Source of the DNA: CAYOUV01 sp964407265
Lineage (GTDB): Bacteria; Chloroflexota; Anaerolineae; Anaerolineales; Villigracilaceae
Length of the DNA: 64,000 nucleotides
Assembly: GCA_964407265.1 (NCBI GenBank)
Contig: CAYOUV010000008.1
Coordinates: 1 to 64,000, forward strand
Direction: 5' to 3'
Shown: positions 36,242 through 44,128 of the stretch, piece after piece
How positions within the stretch are numbered: position 1 is the stretch's first letter
Layout of the letters: the number at the start of each line of letters is the position of its first letter
Notes under the pieces: generated by a model
The model's input: only the letters and a program-made list of their open reading frames with translations
Told to the model about the DNA's origin: nothing
The model's database searches: none
Program-made: the position numbers and the translations under genes

Positions 36242-37245
36242 TATTCTTTCCATACAATAGGTTCGGGCACCGGCCGGCCGCTCTCCCTGAGCAGGTTCAG
36301 CTCCTGTTTTGCCTGCAACCCACCTCGGTTCGAGGTATGCGCCATGGGGGCGGCTGGTTTGGCCCAGGCTGCCTCCGGATTTGCAGCAAGCTTTTCAGCC
36401 CGCTGGGCAGCAGCCAGATATTTTACCATCACGGCCTGCCGGGGACCGGAAAGCGCTCCCAGGTCTTCCAGGGCGGGCTCGAGCCAGGTCTGATACGAAC
36501 GCATGCACAGATAGATCGGACGTCCGCGCCGGTCCGGTAAAGCCCTGACCAGGTTAGAAAGCCGCTCGGCCGCCTTCTCCACGTTCGGGTGAATCAGCGG
36601 ATTCAGCAGGATGCCGTATGGACCATAGATCAGTTCGACGTAACCGCGGACTTCGTCCGCTTCTCGCAAGACCATGCCTGACACACGCTTCGGGGAGGCT
36701 TGAACAGGTTGCAGCAAGGCCGGCATGATCTGGAAATACAGATTGTGAACAGCGAGCAAATCGCGCTGGCGGGCACGCATCCAGAATGTGCTGGACGACT
36801 CGTCCGACGAGAGCGTGCTCAAGTCCCAGACACGCTGCCAGGCATAGACGGCAAATCCGGCCCGGCGCAGAGTCTTGAAGACTGGAGAAAGCTCGTCCAC
36901 CTCGGCCTGGACATGGACGGCGCCCCATTTGCCAGCCTGTTCCGCCAGGTGATCCAGCAGGGCAGGCAGGCCATCTGTGACCAGATCATCACGTGGCGCC
37001 AGGAAAGACAGTCTGGCCGAGGTGTCATTCTCGCGATGGGTAACCGAACCCATCAAGGGTGCCTGATCATCATGCTTCGATACTGCCGTGTAGACATGCC
37101 TGGTCGGGTTCAAATAGGCCAGCAAACCTATCGGACCGAGGGGATCGCCGCGCGTCAGGGCACGCGTGATGTCCAGCGCCAAAGAAGCGTGGCGATAGCG
37201 GTAAATGGTCGGCAGGTCTAATAAATCAAGCGGGCGAACAGGCAT
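36241..37245 (-). CDS. Conserved GNAT-like protein of unknown function
   Basis: The 334-residue protein begins MPVRPLDLLDLPTIYRYR, a start typical of acetyltransferase-like proteins, and continues with two alternating alpha/beta halves (GAVHVQAEVDELSPVFKTLRRAGFAVYAWQRVW and EVRGYVELIYGPYGILLNPLIHP). These resemble tandem GNAT folds, but I see no clear acetyl-CoA Q/RxxGxG/A loop, so activity is doubtful. It is coupled to the R3H ATPase by the TAATG overlap, so the two may act together. A TTG at 37269 could extend it by 8 residues. Confidence 0.65.
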   Translation of the reverse strand: MPVRPLDLLDLPTIYRYRHASLALDITRALTRGDPLGPIGLLAYLNPTRHVYTAVSKHDDQAPLMGSVTHRENDTSARLSFLAPRDDLVTDGLPALLDHLAEQAGKWGAVHVQAEVDELSPVFKTLRRAGFAVYAWQRVWDLSTLSSDESSSTFWMRARQRDLLAVHNLYFQIMPALLQPVQASPKRVSGMVLREADEVRGYVELIYGPYGILLNPLIHPNVEKAAERLSNLVRALPDRRGRPIYLCMRSYQTWLEPALEDLGALSGPRQAVMVKYLAAAQRAEKLAANPEAAWAKPAAPMAHTSNRGGLQAKQELNLLRESGRPVPEPIVWKE

Positions 37246-37265
37246 ATGCTCTCGAAATCTACCCT

Positions 37266-37844
37266 TCAATCAACCAAAGAGAGGAAATAGCGATGAAAAC
37301 GGTCATCTCTCGTTAACTCGGGATGGAAGGAGGTCGCCAGCAGTTGTCCCTGCTGGGCAGCCACAATGCGACCGTCGGGCAGGGTCGCCAGCACCTGGGC
37401 CTGACCATGAACCGACTCAATGATTGGCGCCCGAATGAAAACGGCATGGTAGGGCTGATCGCTTCCGTTTACCTGCTCGAGCTGCGGAATGTCGAGCTCG
37501 GCTTCGAACGAATCGACCTGGCGCCCAAAGGCATTCCGCTCGACAGTGATGTCCATCAGGCCGAGCAAGGGCTGCTGGCGGCGGGCATCCGTCGAAAGGA
37601 AAATTGCACCGGCACAGGTGCCCCAAATCGCGTGGGCTTTACCAAATTCACGCAGCGGCTCCAGCAATCCAAAATCGACCGCCAGTTTTCCGATCGTCGT
37701 CGACTCGCCGCCCGGGATGATCAAACCATCCAGGTTGGCGAGTTGTTCCGGCAGGCGGATTTCCAGTGCTTCCGAACCCAGGCGTTTGAGCGTGGCAATA
37801 TGCTCGGAAAAATCTCCCTGTAATGCAAGGACTCCAATTTTCAT
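37266..37844 (-). CDS. pdxT: Pyridoxal 5'-phosphate synthase glutaminase subunit
   Basis: The 192-residue glutaminase releases ammonia from glutamine for PdxS. The oxyanion segment PGGESTT, the nucleophilic cysteine in IWGTCAGAIFL, and the His-Glu pair in SFHPELTRD are all present. The ATG for MKIGVLALQGDF was chosen because that is the conserved start. The gene follows pdxS by 59 bases, so both are probably one operon. Confidence 0.93.
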   Translation of the reverse strand: MKIGVLALQGDFSEHIATLKRLGSEALEIRLPEQLANLDGLIIPGGESTTIGKLAVDFGLLEPLREFGKAHAIWGTCAGAIFLSTDARRQQPLLGLMDITVERNAFGRQVDSFEAELDIPQLEQVNGSDQPYHAVFIRAPIIESVHGQAQVLATLPDGRIVAAQQGQLLATSFHPELTRDDRFHRYFLSLVD

Positions 37845-37903
37845 GTCAGCACCCATGGACAGGGACGAGGTTAGAAGCGTGTCCCACCGTCCATTGCTGG
37901 GGA

Positions 37904-38791
37904 TTACCAGCCGCGCCCGGCGATCTTTTCTGCTTCAGGCATCTGTGAGATGTTGCGGCCGACCATCGGCTCGCCCAGGTTCTTACTGACCTCGGCCAGG
38001 ATGGCAGGATCCTTGTAGTGGGTGACGGCCTTGACGATCGCTGCTGCCCGTTTGGCCGGATCTCCGGACTTGAAGATGCCCGACCCGACGAAGACTCCGT
38101 CCACGCCAAGCTGCATCATCAGCGCAGCATCGGCCGGGGTTGCGATTCCGCCCGCGGCGAAATTGACGACCGGCATACGACCGATTTCCTTGGTCTCTTT
38201 GATCAGCTCGTAAGGTGCACCGAGTTCCTTGGCAAAGGCCATCAATTCCTCGTCAACCATCGTCTGCAGCTTGCGGATCGCGCCCATCACCGTCCGGGCA
38301 TGCCGGACCGCTTCGACTACGTCTCCCGTCCCGGCCTCGCCCTTGGTGCGGATCATGGCCGCCCCTTCGCCGACTCGCCGCAGGGCTTCGCCCAGGTTGC
38401 GGCAACCGCAAACGAAGGGCACTTTGAAATTATGCTTGAGGATGTGATTTTCTTCGTCTGCCGGCGTCAGCACCTCAGACTCGTCGATGTAATCGACACC
38501 GAGCGCTTCAAGAATCTGCGCTTCGACAAAATGGCCGATGCGGCACTTTGCCATGACCGGGATCGTCACCGCATCCATGATCTTCAGGATCAGTTCCGGA
38601 TCGCTCATGCGCGCCACACCGCCCTGGGCGCGGATATCCGCGGGGACACGCTCCAACGCCATGACAGCGCAAGCCCCAGCCTCTTCGGCGATTTTGGCAT
38701 GTTCAGGGGTTACGACGTCCATAATGACGCCGCCTTTTAACATTTGTGCCAGACCTTTTTTTACTGCGAAAGTACCAGTTTGCTGTTCCAT
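37904..38791 (-). CDS. pdxS: Pyridoxal 5'-phosphate synthase subunit PdxS
   Basis: The 295-residue TIM-barrel enzyme makes PLP directly from ribose 5-phosphate, glyceraldehyde 3-phosphate and ammonia. Conserved segments include KKGLAQMLKGGVIMDVVTPEHAKIAEEAGACAVMALERVPADIR, the catalytic lysine region PVMAKCRIGHFVEAQ, and the phosphate-binding NFAAGGIATPADAALMM and GVFVGSGIF. The ATG has GGAGGC 5 bases upstream; the longer frame upstream runs through the intergenic region and is not coding. It is divergent from the GntR gene. Confidence 0.95.
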   Translation of the reverse strand: MEQQTGTFAVKKGLAQMLKGGVIMDVVTPEHAKIAEEAGACAVMALERVPADIRAQGGVARMSDPELILKIMDAVTIPVMAKCRIGHFVEAQILEALGVDYIDESEVLTPADEENHILKHNFKVPFVCGCRNLGEALRRVGEGAAMIRTKGEAGTGDVVEAVRHARTVMGAIRKLQTMVDEELMAFAKELGAPYELIKETKEIGRMPVVNFAAGGIATPADAALMMQLGVDGVFVGSGIFKSGDPAKRAAAIVKAVTHYKDPAILAEVSKNLGEPMVGRNISQMPEAEKIAGRGW

Positions 38792-38882
38792 GGAAGCCTC
38801 CAAAAAATTTACCTCATGGTGTGCTTCGATTCTACCACGCAGGAGGGCGGTTAAAAAGAATGGGGTGGTTTTACTTTTCCTC

Positions 38883-38910
38883 TTGACAAGTTTGTAGTTT
38901 CGCGTACAAT
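38883..38910 (+). promoter_or_regulatory. Promoter of the GntR operon
   Basis: TTGACA and TACAAT are 16 bases apart, giving an expected start near 38917. The start falls inside the TACAAT repeat array, and the leader is about 30 bases without a Shine-Dalgarno sequence. Confidence 0.7.
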
Positions 38911-38943
38911 TAGTACAATAATACAATGATACAATAATACAAT
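38905..38943 (+). repeat. Array of five TACAAT boxes with 8-bp period
   Basis: TACAAT occurs at 38905, 38914, 38922, 38930 and 38938, so the last four spacings are 8-8-8 after one of 9. The array covers the -10 box and runs to 4 bases before the ATG of gntR. It may be a multi-copy operator, a set of alternative -10 boxes, or a slippage-prone repeat. Confidence 0.85.
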
Positions 38944-38947
38944 ATTT

Positions 38948-39376
38948 ATGAATTCAAACCATACTTTCGTTCCACGAATAAAACTGGATTTTCGCTCGGG
39001 CGTACCGATCTACGTGCAGATCATGGAGCAGATCAAACAGCAGGTCGCCAGTGGGATCATCAAACCAGGAGACCAGCTTCCGACGGTACGGGCCCTGGCG
39101 CAAGATTTAAGAGTCAATTTCAATACGATTGCCCGCGCCTACCGACTGCTGGATGAAGCCGGCGTCATCTCCACCCAGCAAGGACGCGGAACCTACATTC
39201 TGGAAATCCCGTCCAAGGACGCCAATGAGAAGCTCCGCAAACAAAGTCTTGAGGCAATTGCCCGCCGCTACATTCGCGACGCAATCCGGTTGAACAGCAC
39301 ACACCAAGAAATCGTTCAAACTCTTGAAGGACAAATTGCGCAGTGGCAAGACGACGATCTATCCGATACCGAATGA
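38948..39376 (+). CDS. GntR family regulator, YtrA type
   Basis: The 142-residue protein has an N-terminal winged helix (YVQIMEQIKQQVASGIIKPGDQLPTVRALAQDLRVNFNTIARAYRLLDEAGV then QQGRGTYI) and only a short helical C-terminus. That size defines the YtrA subfamily, whose members usually repress linked ABC transporter genes. It is the first gene of a run that includes an ABC-2 exporter, so it probably controls that run and itself through the TACAAT array. There is no visible ribosome binding site. Confidence 0.88.
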   Translation: MNSNHTFVPRIKLDFRSGVPIYVQIMEQIKQQVASGIIKPGDQLPTVRALAQDLRVNFNTIARAYRLLDEAGVISTQQGRGTYILEIPSKDANEKLRKQSLEAIARRYIRDAIRLNSTHQEIVQTLEGQIAQWQDDDLSDTE

Positions 39377-39398
39377 CAAAATAACAAGCGAGGTTGCC

Positions 39399-40361
39399 AT
39401 GTCACAAAAAAACACAAAGGGTCAAGAACAAATGTTGCGCGCCATGCGCGCCAGCCAGGATCAACACATTTCCGGAATTGCCGGTACGATCTTCGGCATT
39501 TTCCTGCTACTTGCCACCCTGGGAGCCATCTTCTTCTCCCAGAACCAAATCCTATCCGATGCCTGGATTGGCGCCTGGGTCACGGTTATGATGCTGATCG
39601 GCATCTACATCCTGTTCTCACTCAAGATTGCCTCCCAATGGGAAAAAGCGGTCATGCTGCGACTGGGCAGGTTCCGCAAACTGGCCGGCCCGGGGATGTT
39701 CTGGATCATTCCGATCGTCGACACATTGCCGATCTGGATCGACCATCGTGTCATGGTCACGCCCTTCTCGGCTGAGAAGACCCTGACCAAAGACACCGTC
39801 CCGGTAGACGTGGACGCGGTGCTCTTTTGGCTTGTCTGGGATGCCGAAAAGGCGGCCCTGGAGGTGGAGGATTATAGGGTCGCGATCGCCTGGGCGGCGC
39901 AAACTGCCTTGCGTGAGGTGCTCGGCCAGATGGACCTGGCCAGCATCCTGATCGGCCGCGCGAAAATGGATGCCGACCTGCAAAGGATCATCGATGAGCG
40001 CACCACGCCCTGGGGCATCACCGTCCAGTCGGTCGAGATCCGCGACGTGGTCATCCCGCCGGACCTGGAGGACACCATGTCCCGCCAGGCGCAGGCTGAA
40101 CGCGAACGCCAGGCGCGCGTCATCCTGGGCGAATCCGAAAAACAGATCGCCGCCTCCTTCGCCGAGGCTTCGCAAGCCTACGCCAACAATCCTACCGCCC
40201 TGCATCTGCGGGCGATGAACATGCTCTTCGAGGGCCTGAAGGAAAAGGGCGCCCTGGTGATCGTTCCCAGCAGCGCGGTCGATACGATGAATCTGGGCGG
40301 GCTGAGCGGCATGGTCTCTTTGGCCCAGAACAATTTGCCTGAGAAGAAGCAAAAGAAATAA
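39399..40361 (+). CDS. SPFH/slipin-like membrane protein
   Basis: The 320-residue protein has two N-terminal membrane segments (about residues 24-44 and 56-75), then an SPFH domain: WEKAVMLRLGRFRKLAGPGMFWIIPIVDTLPIWIDHRVMV, and QTALREVLGQMDLASILIGRAKMDADLQRIIDERTTPWGI. A helical, Glu/Arg/Gln-rich stretch (DTMSRQAQAERERQARVILGESEK) follows, typical of slipins and flotillins. Such proteins oligomerise in membranes and form microdomains. The ATG at 39399 has GAGGT upstream; the frame is open before it but overlaps the end of gntR. Confidence 0.85.
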   Translation: MSQKNTKGQEQMLRAMRASQDQHISGIAGTIFGIFLLLATLGAIFFSQNQILSDAWIGAWVTVMMLIGIYILFSLKIASQWEKAVMLRLGRFRKLAGPGMFWIIPIVDTLPIWIDHRVMVTPFSAEKTLTKDTVPVDVDAVLFWLVWDAEKAALEVEDYRVAIAWAAQTALREVLGQMDLASILIGRAKMDADLQRIIDERTTPWGITVQSVEIRDVVIPPDLEDTMSRQAQAERERQARVILGESEKQIAASFAEASQAYANNPTALHLRAMNMLFEGLKEKGALVIVPSSAVDTMNLGGLSGMVSLAQNNLPEKKQKK

Positions 40362-40382
40362 CGCACGCAAGCCCCGGTCAAC

Positions 40383-40396
40383 GTTTCACGTGAAAC
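40383..40396. other. parS-like site 1
   Basis: GTTTCACGTGAAAC is the perfect 14-bp core of the bacterial parS site (consensus T-GTTTCACGTGAAAC-A). Only the outermost bases differ (C and G). It lies between two genes and overlaps the -35 region of the SdpI-like gene. Confidence 0.8.
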
Positions 40397-40412
40397 GGAG
40401 CCGGAGTATAAT
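40384..40412 (+). promoter_or_regulatory. Promoter candidate of the SdpI-like gene, overlapping parS
   Basis: TTTCAC and TATAAT are 17 bases apart. The -35 box is part of the parS-like palindrome, so ParB binding could affect transcription. Confidence 0.45.
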
Positions 40413-40431
40413 TCCGTCTAGGGATAAAATT

Positions 40432-41085
40432 ATGAATACTAAAAATACTGTCATCCTGTCGGTCATCCTGATCATCCTGGCCAGCCTGATCGGAATCGTG
40501 CTCTACCCGAGATTCCCGGCCCAAATGGCCTCCCATTGGGGCGCTGATAACCAGGTTAACGGTTATATGCCGCGCTTTTGGGGGGTGTTCATGATGCCAA
40601 TCGTAGCGCTCGGAATGCTGCTGCTTTTCCTGGCCTTACCGCTGATCGATCCACTGAAAGCCAACATTGCCAAGTTCCGAGGTTATTTCAACACATTCAT
40701 TTTCCTGCTGATGGTCTTTCTATTTTACGTGCAGGGCTTGACACTGGTTTGGAACCTGGGCTATTCCAACTTCAACCTCGGCAACGCCATGCTGCCTGCC
40801 CTGGGATTGTTCATGATTTATGCCGGCATCATGATGAACAAGTCCAAGCGTAACTGGTTCATCGGCATTCGCACTCCCTGGACTCTGAGTAGCGACAAGG
40901 TCTGGGATGAAACACATCGCCTGGGAGCCAAGCTCTTTATTGCCTCGGGCATCCTGTCCCTGTTGAGTCTATTTGCAGGCCAATATGCCATCTGGCTGGT
41001 CATGCTGCCTCTGCTGGGTTCGGCGCTGTTTCTGGTGGTGTATTCCTACGTCCTTTACCAACGCGAACCGAAAGAACCGAAATAA
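40432..41085 (+). CDS. SdpI/DUF1648-like integral membrane protein
   Basis: The 217-residue protein has six predicted membrane spans. Its N-terminus carries the DUF1648 motif YPRFPAQMASHWGADNQVNGY, with the W-G-x-x-N-x-V-N-G signature. The C-terminal half is SdpI-like (KSKRNWFIGIRTPWTLSSDKVWDETHRLGAKLF). SdpI is the immunity and signalling protein against the toxin SDP in Bacillus; many relatives lack the toxin genes and are of unknown use. AGGGA precedes the ATG. It is flanked on both sides by parS-like sites. Confidence 0.85.
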   Translation: MNTKNTVILSVILIILASLIGIVLYPRFPAQMASHWGADNQVNGYMPRFWGVFMMPIVALGMLLLFLALPLIDPLKANIAKFRGYFNTFIFLLMVFLFYVQGLTLVWNLGYSNFNLGNAMLPALGLFMIYAGIMMNKSKRNWFIGIRTPWTLSSDKVWDETHRLGAKLFIASGILSLLSLFAGQYAIWLVMLPLLGSALFLVVYSYVLYQREPKEPK

Positions 41086-41086
41086 A

Positions 41087-41100
41087 GTTTCACGTGAAAC
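41087..41100. other. parS-like site 2
   Basis: GTTTCACGTGAAAC again, this time with A on both outer sides, so 15 of the 16 consensus bases match. It lies in the 30-base gap between the SdpI-like and ABC ATPase genes, two bases after the stop codon. Confidence 0.85.
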
Positions 41101-41115
41101 AAGACAAGAGAGAAC

Positions 41116-42063
41116 ATGGACACAATCATTGAAGTTACTGGTTTGGAGCGCAAGTTTGGAAACTTGCGTGCTGTAGCCGGAATGACATTTTCAGTCCAGG
41201 CAGGCGAGGTATTCGGTTTGCTGGGCCCCAATGGCGCCGGCAAGACCACCACTGTACGGCTGCTGAACGGCATTCTGCCGCCGACCGCCGGACAGGCGCG
41301 CGTGTTCGGTCTGGACCCAGCCGTAAGCGGCGAGGCGGTTCGCAAGCAAACCGGCGTGCTGACCGAGGGTCCCGCCCTGTACGAACGCCTGACGGCTCGC
41401 GAAAACCTGACGTTTTTCGGCACGCTGGCCGAAATCCCGGAAGAGACGCTCCAGCAGCGTGTGGATGAGCAGCTTTCCTTTTTCGACCTGGCAGGCCGGG
41501 CCAACGACCGCGTCGAAGCCTTCAGCAAGGGAATGAAACAACGCCTGGCATTGGCGCGGGCCCTGATCCATCAGCCACCGCTGCTCTTCCTGGACGAGCC
41601 AACCTCCGGCCTGGATCCTGAAGCGGCGCAGCATGTCATGCAATTGATCGAGGATTTGAGTCGCCGCAATGGGCAAACGGTCATCTTGTGCAGCCACAAC
41701 CTGACGGAGGCACAGCGTCTCTGCGATCGGGTCGCCATCCTGAACAAAGGTCAAATCCTGGCCTTGGGAAGCCTGGCTGAACTGTCCCGCAAACTTTGGC
41801 CTGTCACCTGGCTTGACATTGAATTTCAAAAAACACCGGAGACCAGGGTGCTCAAGGGTCTTGAAGGCCTACCCGGCCTCCTTCAAATGCAAGCGGGCGG
41901 AACCGGGTTGGCGGTTCAGGTGGAGAGCGAAGCAGCTATCCCTGTCATCGTCAGGCAGCTGGCAGAAGGGGGAGCTGCCATCCTGCGCGTCAATCCACGT
42001 GCTTATTCTCTGGAAGATATCTATTTTACGCTGCAACACAAACAGCAGGCAGGTGAAGCATGA
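41116..42063 (+). CDS. ABC-2 type exporter, ATP-binding protein
   Basis: The 315-residue ATPase has Walker A GPNGAGKTTT, signature FSKGMKQRLALARAL, Walker B LLFLDEPTSGLD and the H-loop ILCSHNLTEA. A C-terminal extension of about 90 residues, ending in the SLEDIYFTL motif common in CcmA/NatA-type ATPases, follows. It pairs with the next gene, whose ATG overlaps its stop (ATGA). The exported substrate is unknown; antimicrobial peptides, lipids or sodium are family precedents. The short gap before it holds parS site 2. Confidence 0.9.
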   Translation: MDTIIEVTGLERKFGNLRAVAGMTFSVQAGEVFGLLGPNGAGKTTTVRLLNGILPPTAGQARVFGLDPAVSGEAVRKQTGVLTEGPALYERLTARENLTFFGTLAEIPEETLQQRVDEQLSFFDLAGRANDRVEAFSKGMKQRLALARALIHQPPLLFLDEPTSGLDPEAAQHVMQLIEDLSRRNGQTVILCSHNLTEAQRLCDRVAILNKGQILALGSLAELSRKLWPVTWLDIEFQKTPETRVLKGLEGLPGLLQMQAGGTGLAVQVESEAAIPVIVRQLAEGGAAILRVNPRAYSLEDIYFTLQHKQQAGEA

Positions 42064-42890
42064 ACTGGCGATCGATTCGAGCCATAACATTCAAAGACAT
42101 CAAAGAAGTAAGACAAAACAAAGCAGCCTGGATCCCGGCGCTGGTAGTACCGCTCATTTTTGCCGTGCTGATGCCGATAATGTTCGTCTACCTCCCGCAG
42201 GCATTTCCCGGCGTAGGAGGCCTCAGCCAGCAATTGCAGGAAATCCAACAATTAATCACACACTTACCGACCAATGTCGCTGCGATATTTGACGGCCTCA
42301 GCCTGGAACAAATCTGGGCGATTTATATCATCGGCTTCCTGCTGGCTCCTTTGTTCCTGGTCATGCCTTTGATGTTTTCTACCATTATCGGCGCTGATTC
42401 CTTCGCTGGTGAGCGCGAGCGCAAAACGATGGAAGCCTTGCTCTATACTCCTGCCAGCGACAGTGAATTATTCCTCGGCAAAGTATTGGCCGCGGTGGTC
42501 CCAGCAGTCCTGCTCTCCTGGATCTCGTTCCTGGTCTATATCCTGGTGGTGAATGCGACCAGCTTTCAGGTCATGGGACGCATCTGGTTCCCACTGCCGG
42601 CCTGGTGGCCGTTGATGCTCTGGCTGACACCCGCAATCGCGGTATTGGGAATTTCCGCCACCGTGCTGATCTCGTCACGCGTGCGTACCTTCATGGAAGC
42701 CTACCAATTGAGCGGGTCGCTGGTCGTGCTCGTGCTCGGACTCGTCGCCGGCCAGATCAGCGGGGTCTTGTACCTGGGCGTCCTGACAACCATCCTGGTT
42801 GGCCTGCTGGTCTGGATCCTCGACGCAGCACTGCTCTGGATCAGCATCCGCAGCTTCAAACGCAGCGAACTGATCACAAAGATCGAATAA
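42060..42890 (+). CDS. ABC-2 type exporter, permease
   Basis: The 276-residue membrane protein has six or so spans in the NatB/ABC-2 pattern: an N-terminal span after FKDIKEVRQNKAAWIPALVVPLIF, a cluster around MFSTIIGADSFAGERERKTMEALLYTPASDSELFLGK, which is the conserved cytoplasmic coupling segment, then four spans. It is translationally coupled to the ATPase gene and followed after 9 bases by a small DUF4177 gene. Confidence 0.9.
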   Translation: MNWRSIRAITFKDIKEVRQNKAAWIPALVVPLIFAVLMPIMFVYLPQAFPGVGGLSQQLQEIQQLITHLPTNVAAIFDGLSLEQIWAIYIIGFLLAPLFLVMPLMFSTIIGADSFAGERERKTMEALLYTPASDSELFLGKVLAAVVPAVLLSWISFLVYILVVNATSFQVMGRIWFPLPAWWPLMLWLTPAIAVLGISATVLISSRVRTFMEAYQLSGSLVVLVLGLVAGQISGVLYLGVLTTILVGLLVWILDAALLWISIRSFKRSELITKIE

Positions 42891-42899
42891 GGAGCCAAA

Positions 42900-43118
42900 A
42901 TGTCGGAAGACACCAAAATCTGGGAATACCAGGTGCTGACCATCGGGAGTGCCTTTGGAACCAAGGATGAACACATCCAGGAAACACTCAACGAATGGGG
43001 GGCGGAGGGCTGGGAAGTATTCGCGGTCTATACACCCAGTGTCAGCGATAAAGTCACGATCGCGGCCAAGCGCCCTTTGAGCATCAATGAACGCCGCCGT
43101 CGCTCGATGCCGAGATAA
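42900..43118 (+). CDS. Small DUF4177-like protein, 72 aa
   Basis: WEYQVLTIGSAF at the N-terminus and LNEWGAEGWEVFAVY in the middle match the DUF4177 fold, a small beta-sheet domain of unknown function. A basic tail (INERRRRSMPR) follows. AAGGAG lies before the ATG. It is 9 bases after the exporter permease and almost certainly in the same transcript. Confidence 0.75.
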   Translation: MSEDTKIWEYQVLTIGSAFGTKDEHIQETLNEWGAEGWEVFAVYTPSVSDKVTIAAKRPLSINERRRRSMPR

Positions 43119-43212
43119 GCGTACACCTGTTTTGCAATGCAGTTTGTGGTTCAGGCAAAGCTTCGCTCTTAATTGGCCTCAAGTCGAAACAGTTGAATTC
43201 ACAGGAGAAAAT

Positions 43213-44010
43213 ATGCTCGTCGTGACCTACGCCATCAATTTTCTGGGGATGATTCTATTCCCCATCCTGCTGGGAATCTACCTGGCCCGGCGCTTTAAAC
43301 TATCCTGGAAATTATTCCTGGCAGGCGCTCTAACCTTCATTGCTTCCCAGGTGCTGCATATTCCCTTGCTGCAAGTCCTGACCGCCATGTTCAAATCCGG
43401 AGCACTCCCCGCTCCGCCACAGGCCTGGTCGAATCTCTTCAATGCCGTTCTGCTGGGTTTGCTGGCCGGAATCTTCGAAGAAACAGCCCGATTCATCCTG
43501 TTCCGCTACATACTCAAATCAGCGCGTAACTGGCAGGAGGGCCTGATGGTCGGCGCCGGTCACGGCGGGATCGAGGCCATCATTCTGGGATGCCTGACAG
43601 CCGCCTCGTACGTCACCATGTTGGCTTGGCGCAACGGGAACACCTCAGCGCTGCCCCTTTCCCCGGATCAGCTCGCCGCTTTGAGCCAGCAGGTTTCGGC
43701 TTACTGGTCCGCACCAGTCTATTATTCGCTGCTCGGTTTTGCGGAACGCATTTTTGCCATCTGCATGCATCTCGCCCTGACCATGATGGTATTGCGCAGT
43801 GTGGCACTCAAACAACCCGTTTGGTTTTGGCTCGCCTTGCTATGGCATGCCGTCATCGATGGTGTCTCGGTCTATTTCCTGCCGATCATTGGGGCGCTAG
43901 GGATCGAGGGGATCGTCGGTTTGTTTGCGCTGCTGAACCTGGGCCTGCTCTTCTGGTTGAGGCCTTCCCTGACTCCGCCCGCCCAACCCGAACCAACCGT
44001 CACAGTGTAA
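43213..44010 (+). CDS. YhfC-type intramembrane glutamic protease-like protein
   Basis: The 265-residue protein has about seven membrane spans. LLAGIFEETARFILFRYIL carries the E-E-x-x-R pair of CPBP/YhfC-like proteases, and GAGHGGIEAIILG plus LLWHAVIDGVSVY give the further conserved H and E/D. YhfC-like proteins are related to Rce1-type CAAX proteases and are often found near peptide or bacteriocin genes. The ATG has CAGGAG upstream; the in-frame extension upstream is leader sequence. It closes this gene set, ahead of a terminator. Confidence 0.8.
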   Translation: MLVVTYAINFLGMILFPILLGIYLARRFKLSWKLFLAGALTFIASQVLHIPLLQVLTAMFKSGALPAPPQAWSNLFNAVLLGLLAGIFEETARFILFRYILKSARNWQEGLMVGAGHGGIEAIILGCLTAASYVTMLAWRNGNTSALPLSPDQLAALSQQVSAYWSAPVYYSLLGFAERIFAICMHLALTMMVLRSVALKQPVWFWLALLWHAVIDGVSVYFLPIIGALGIEGIVGLFALLNLGLLFWLRPSLTPPAQPEPTVTV

Positions 44011-44021
44011 TTCAATTTCCA

Positions 44022-44055
44022 AAGCAGGCCGTCTATGAAGAATGACGGCCTGCTT
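44022..44055. terminator. Terminator after the YhfC-like gene
   Basis: AAGCAGGCCGTC and its exact complement form a 12-bp stem with a 10-base loop. The weak T-run (TTATATT) suggests moderate strength. Confidence 0.75.
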
Positions 44056-44128
44056 ATATTAATCAATCAAAAGCATAGAACTAATGTTCTATTCGCCAAG
44101 GGGAACCAGAACCTTTTCCCTACTTCAA

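Noticed and set aside
38905..38943. CRISPR-like array
   Set aside because: The units are 6-8 bases with no spacers; it is a simple tandem repeat in a promoter.
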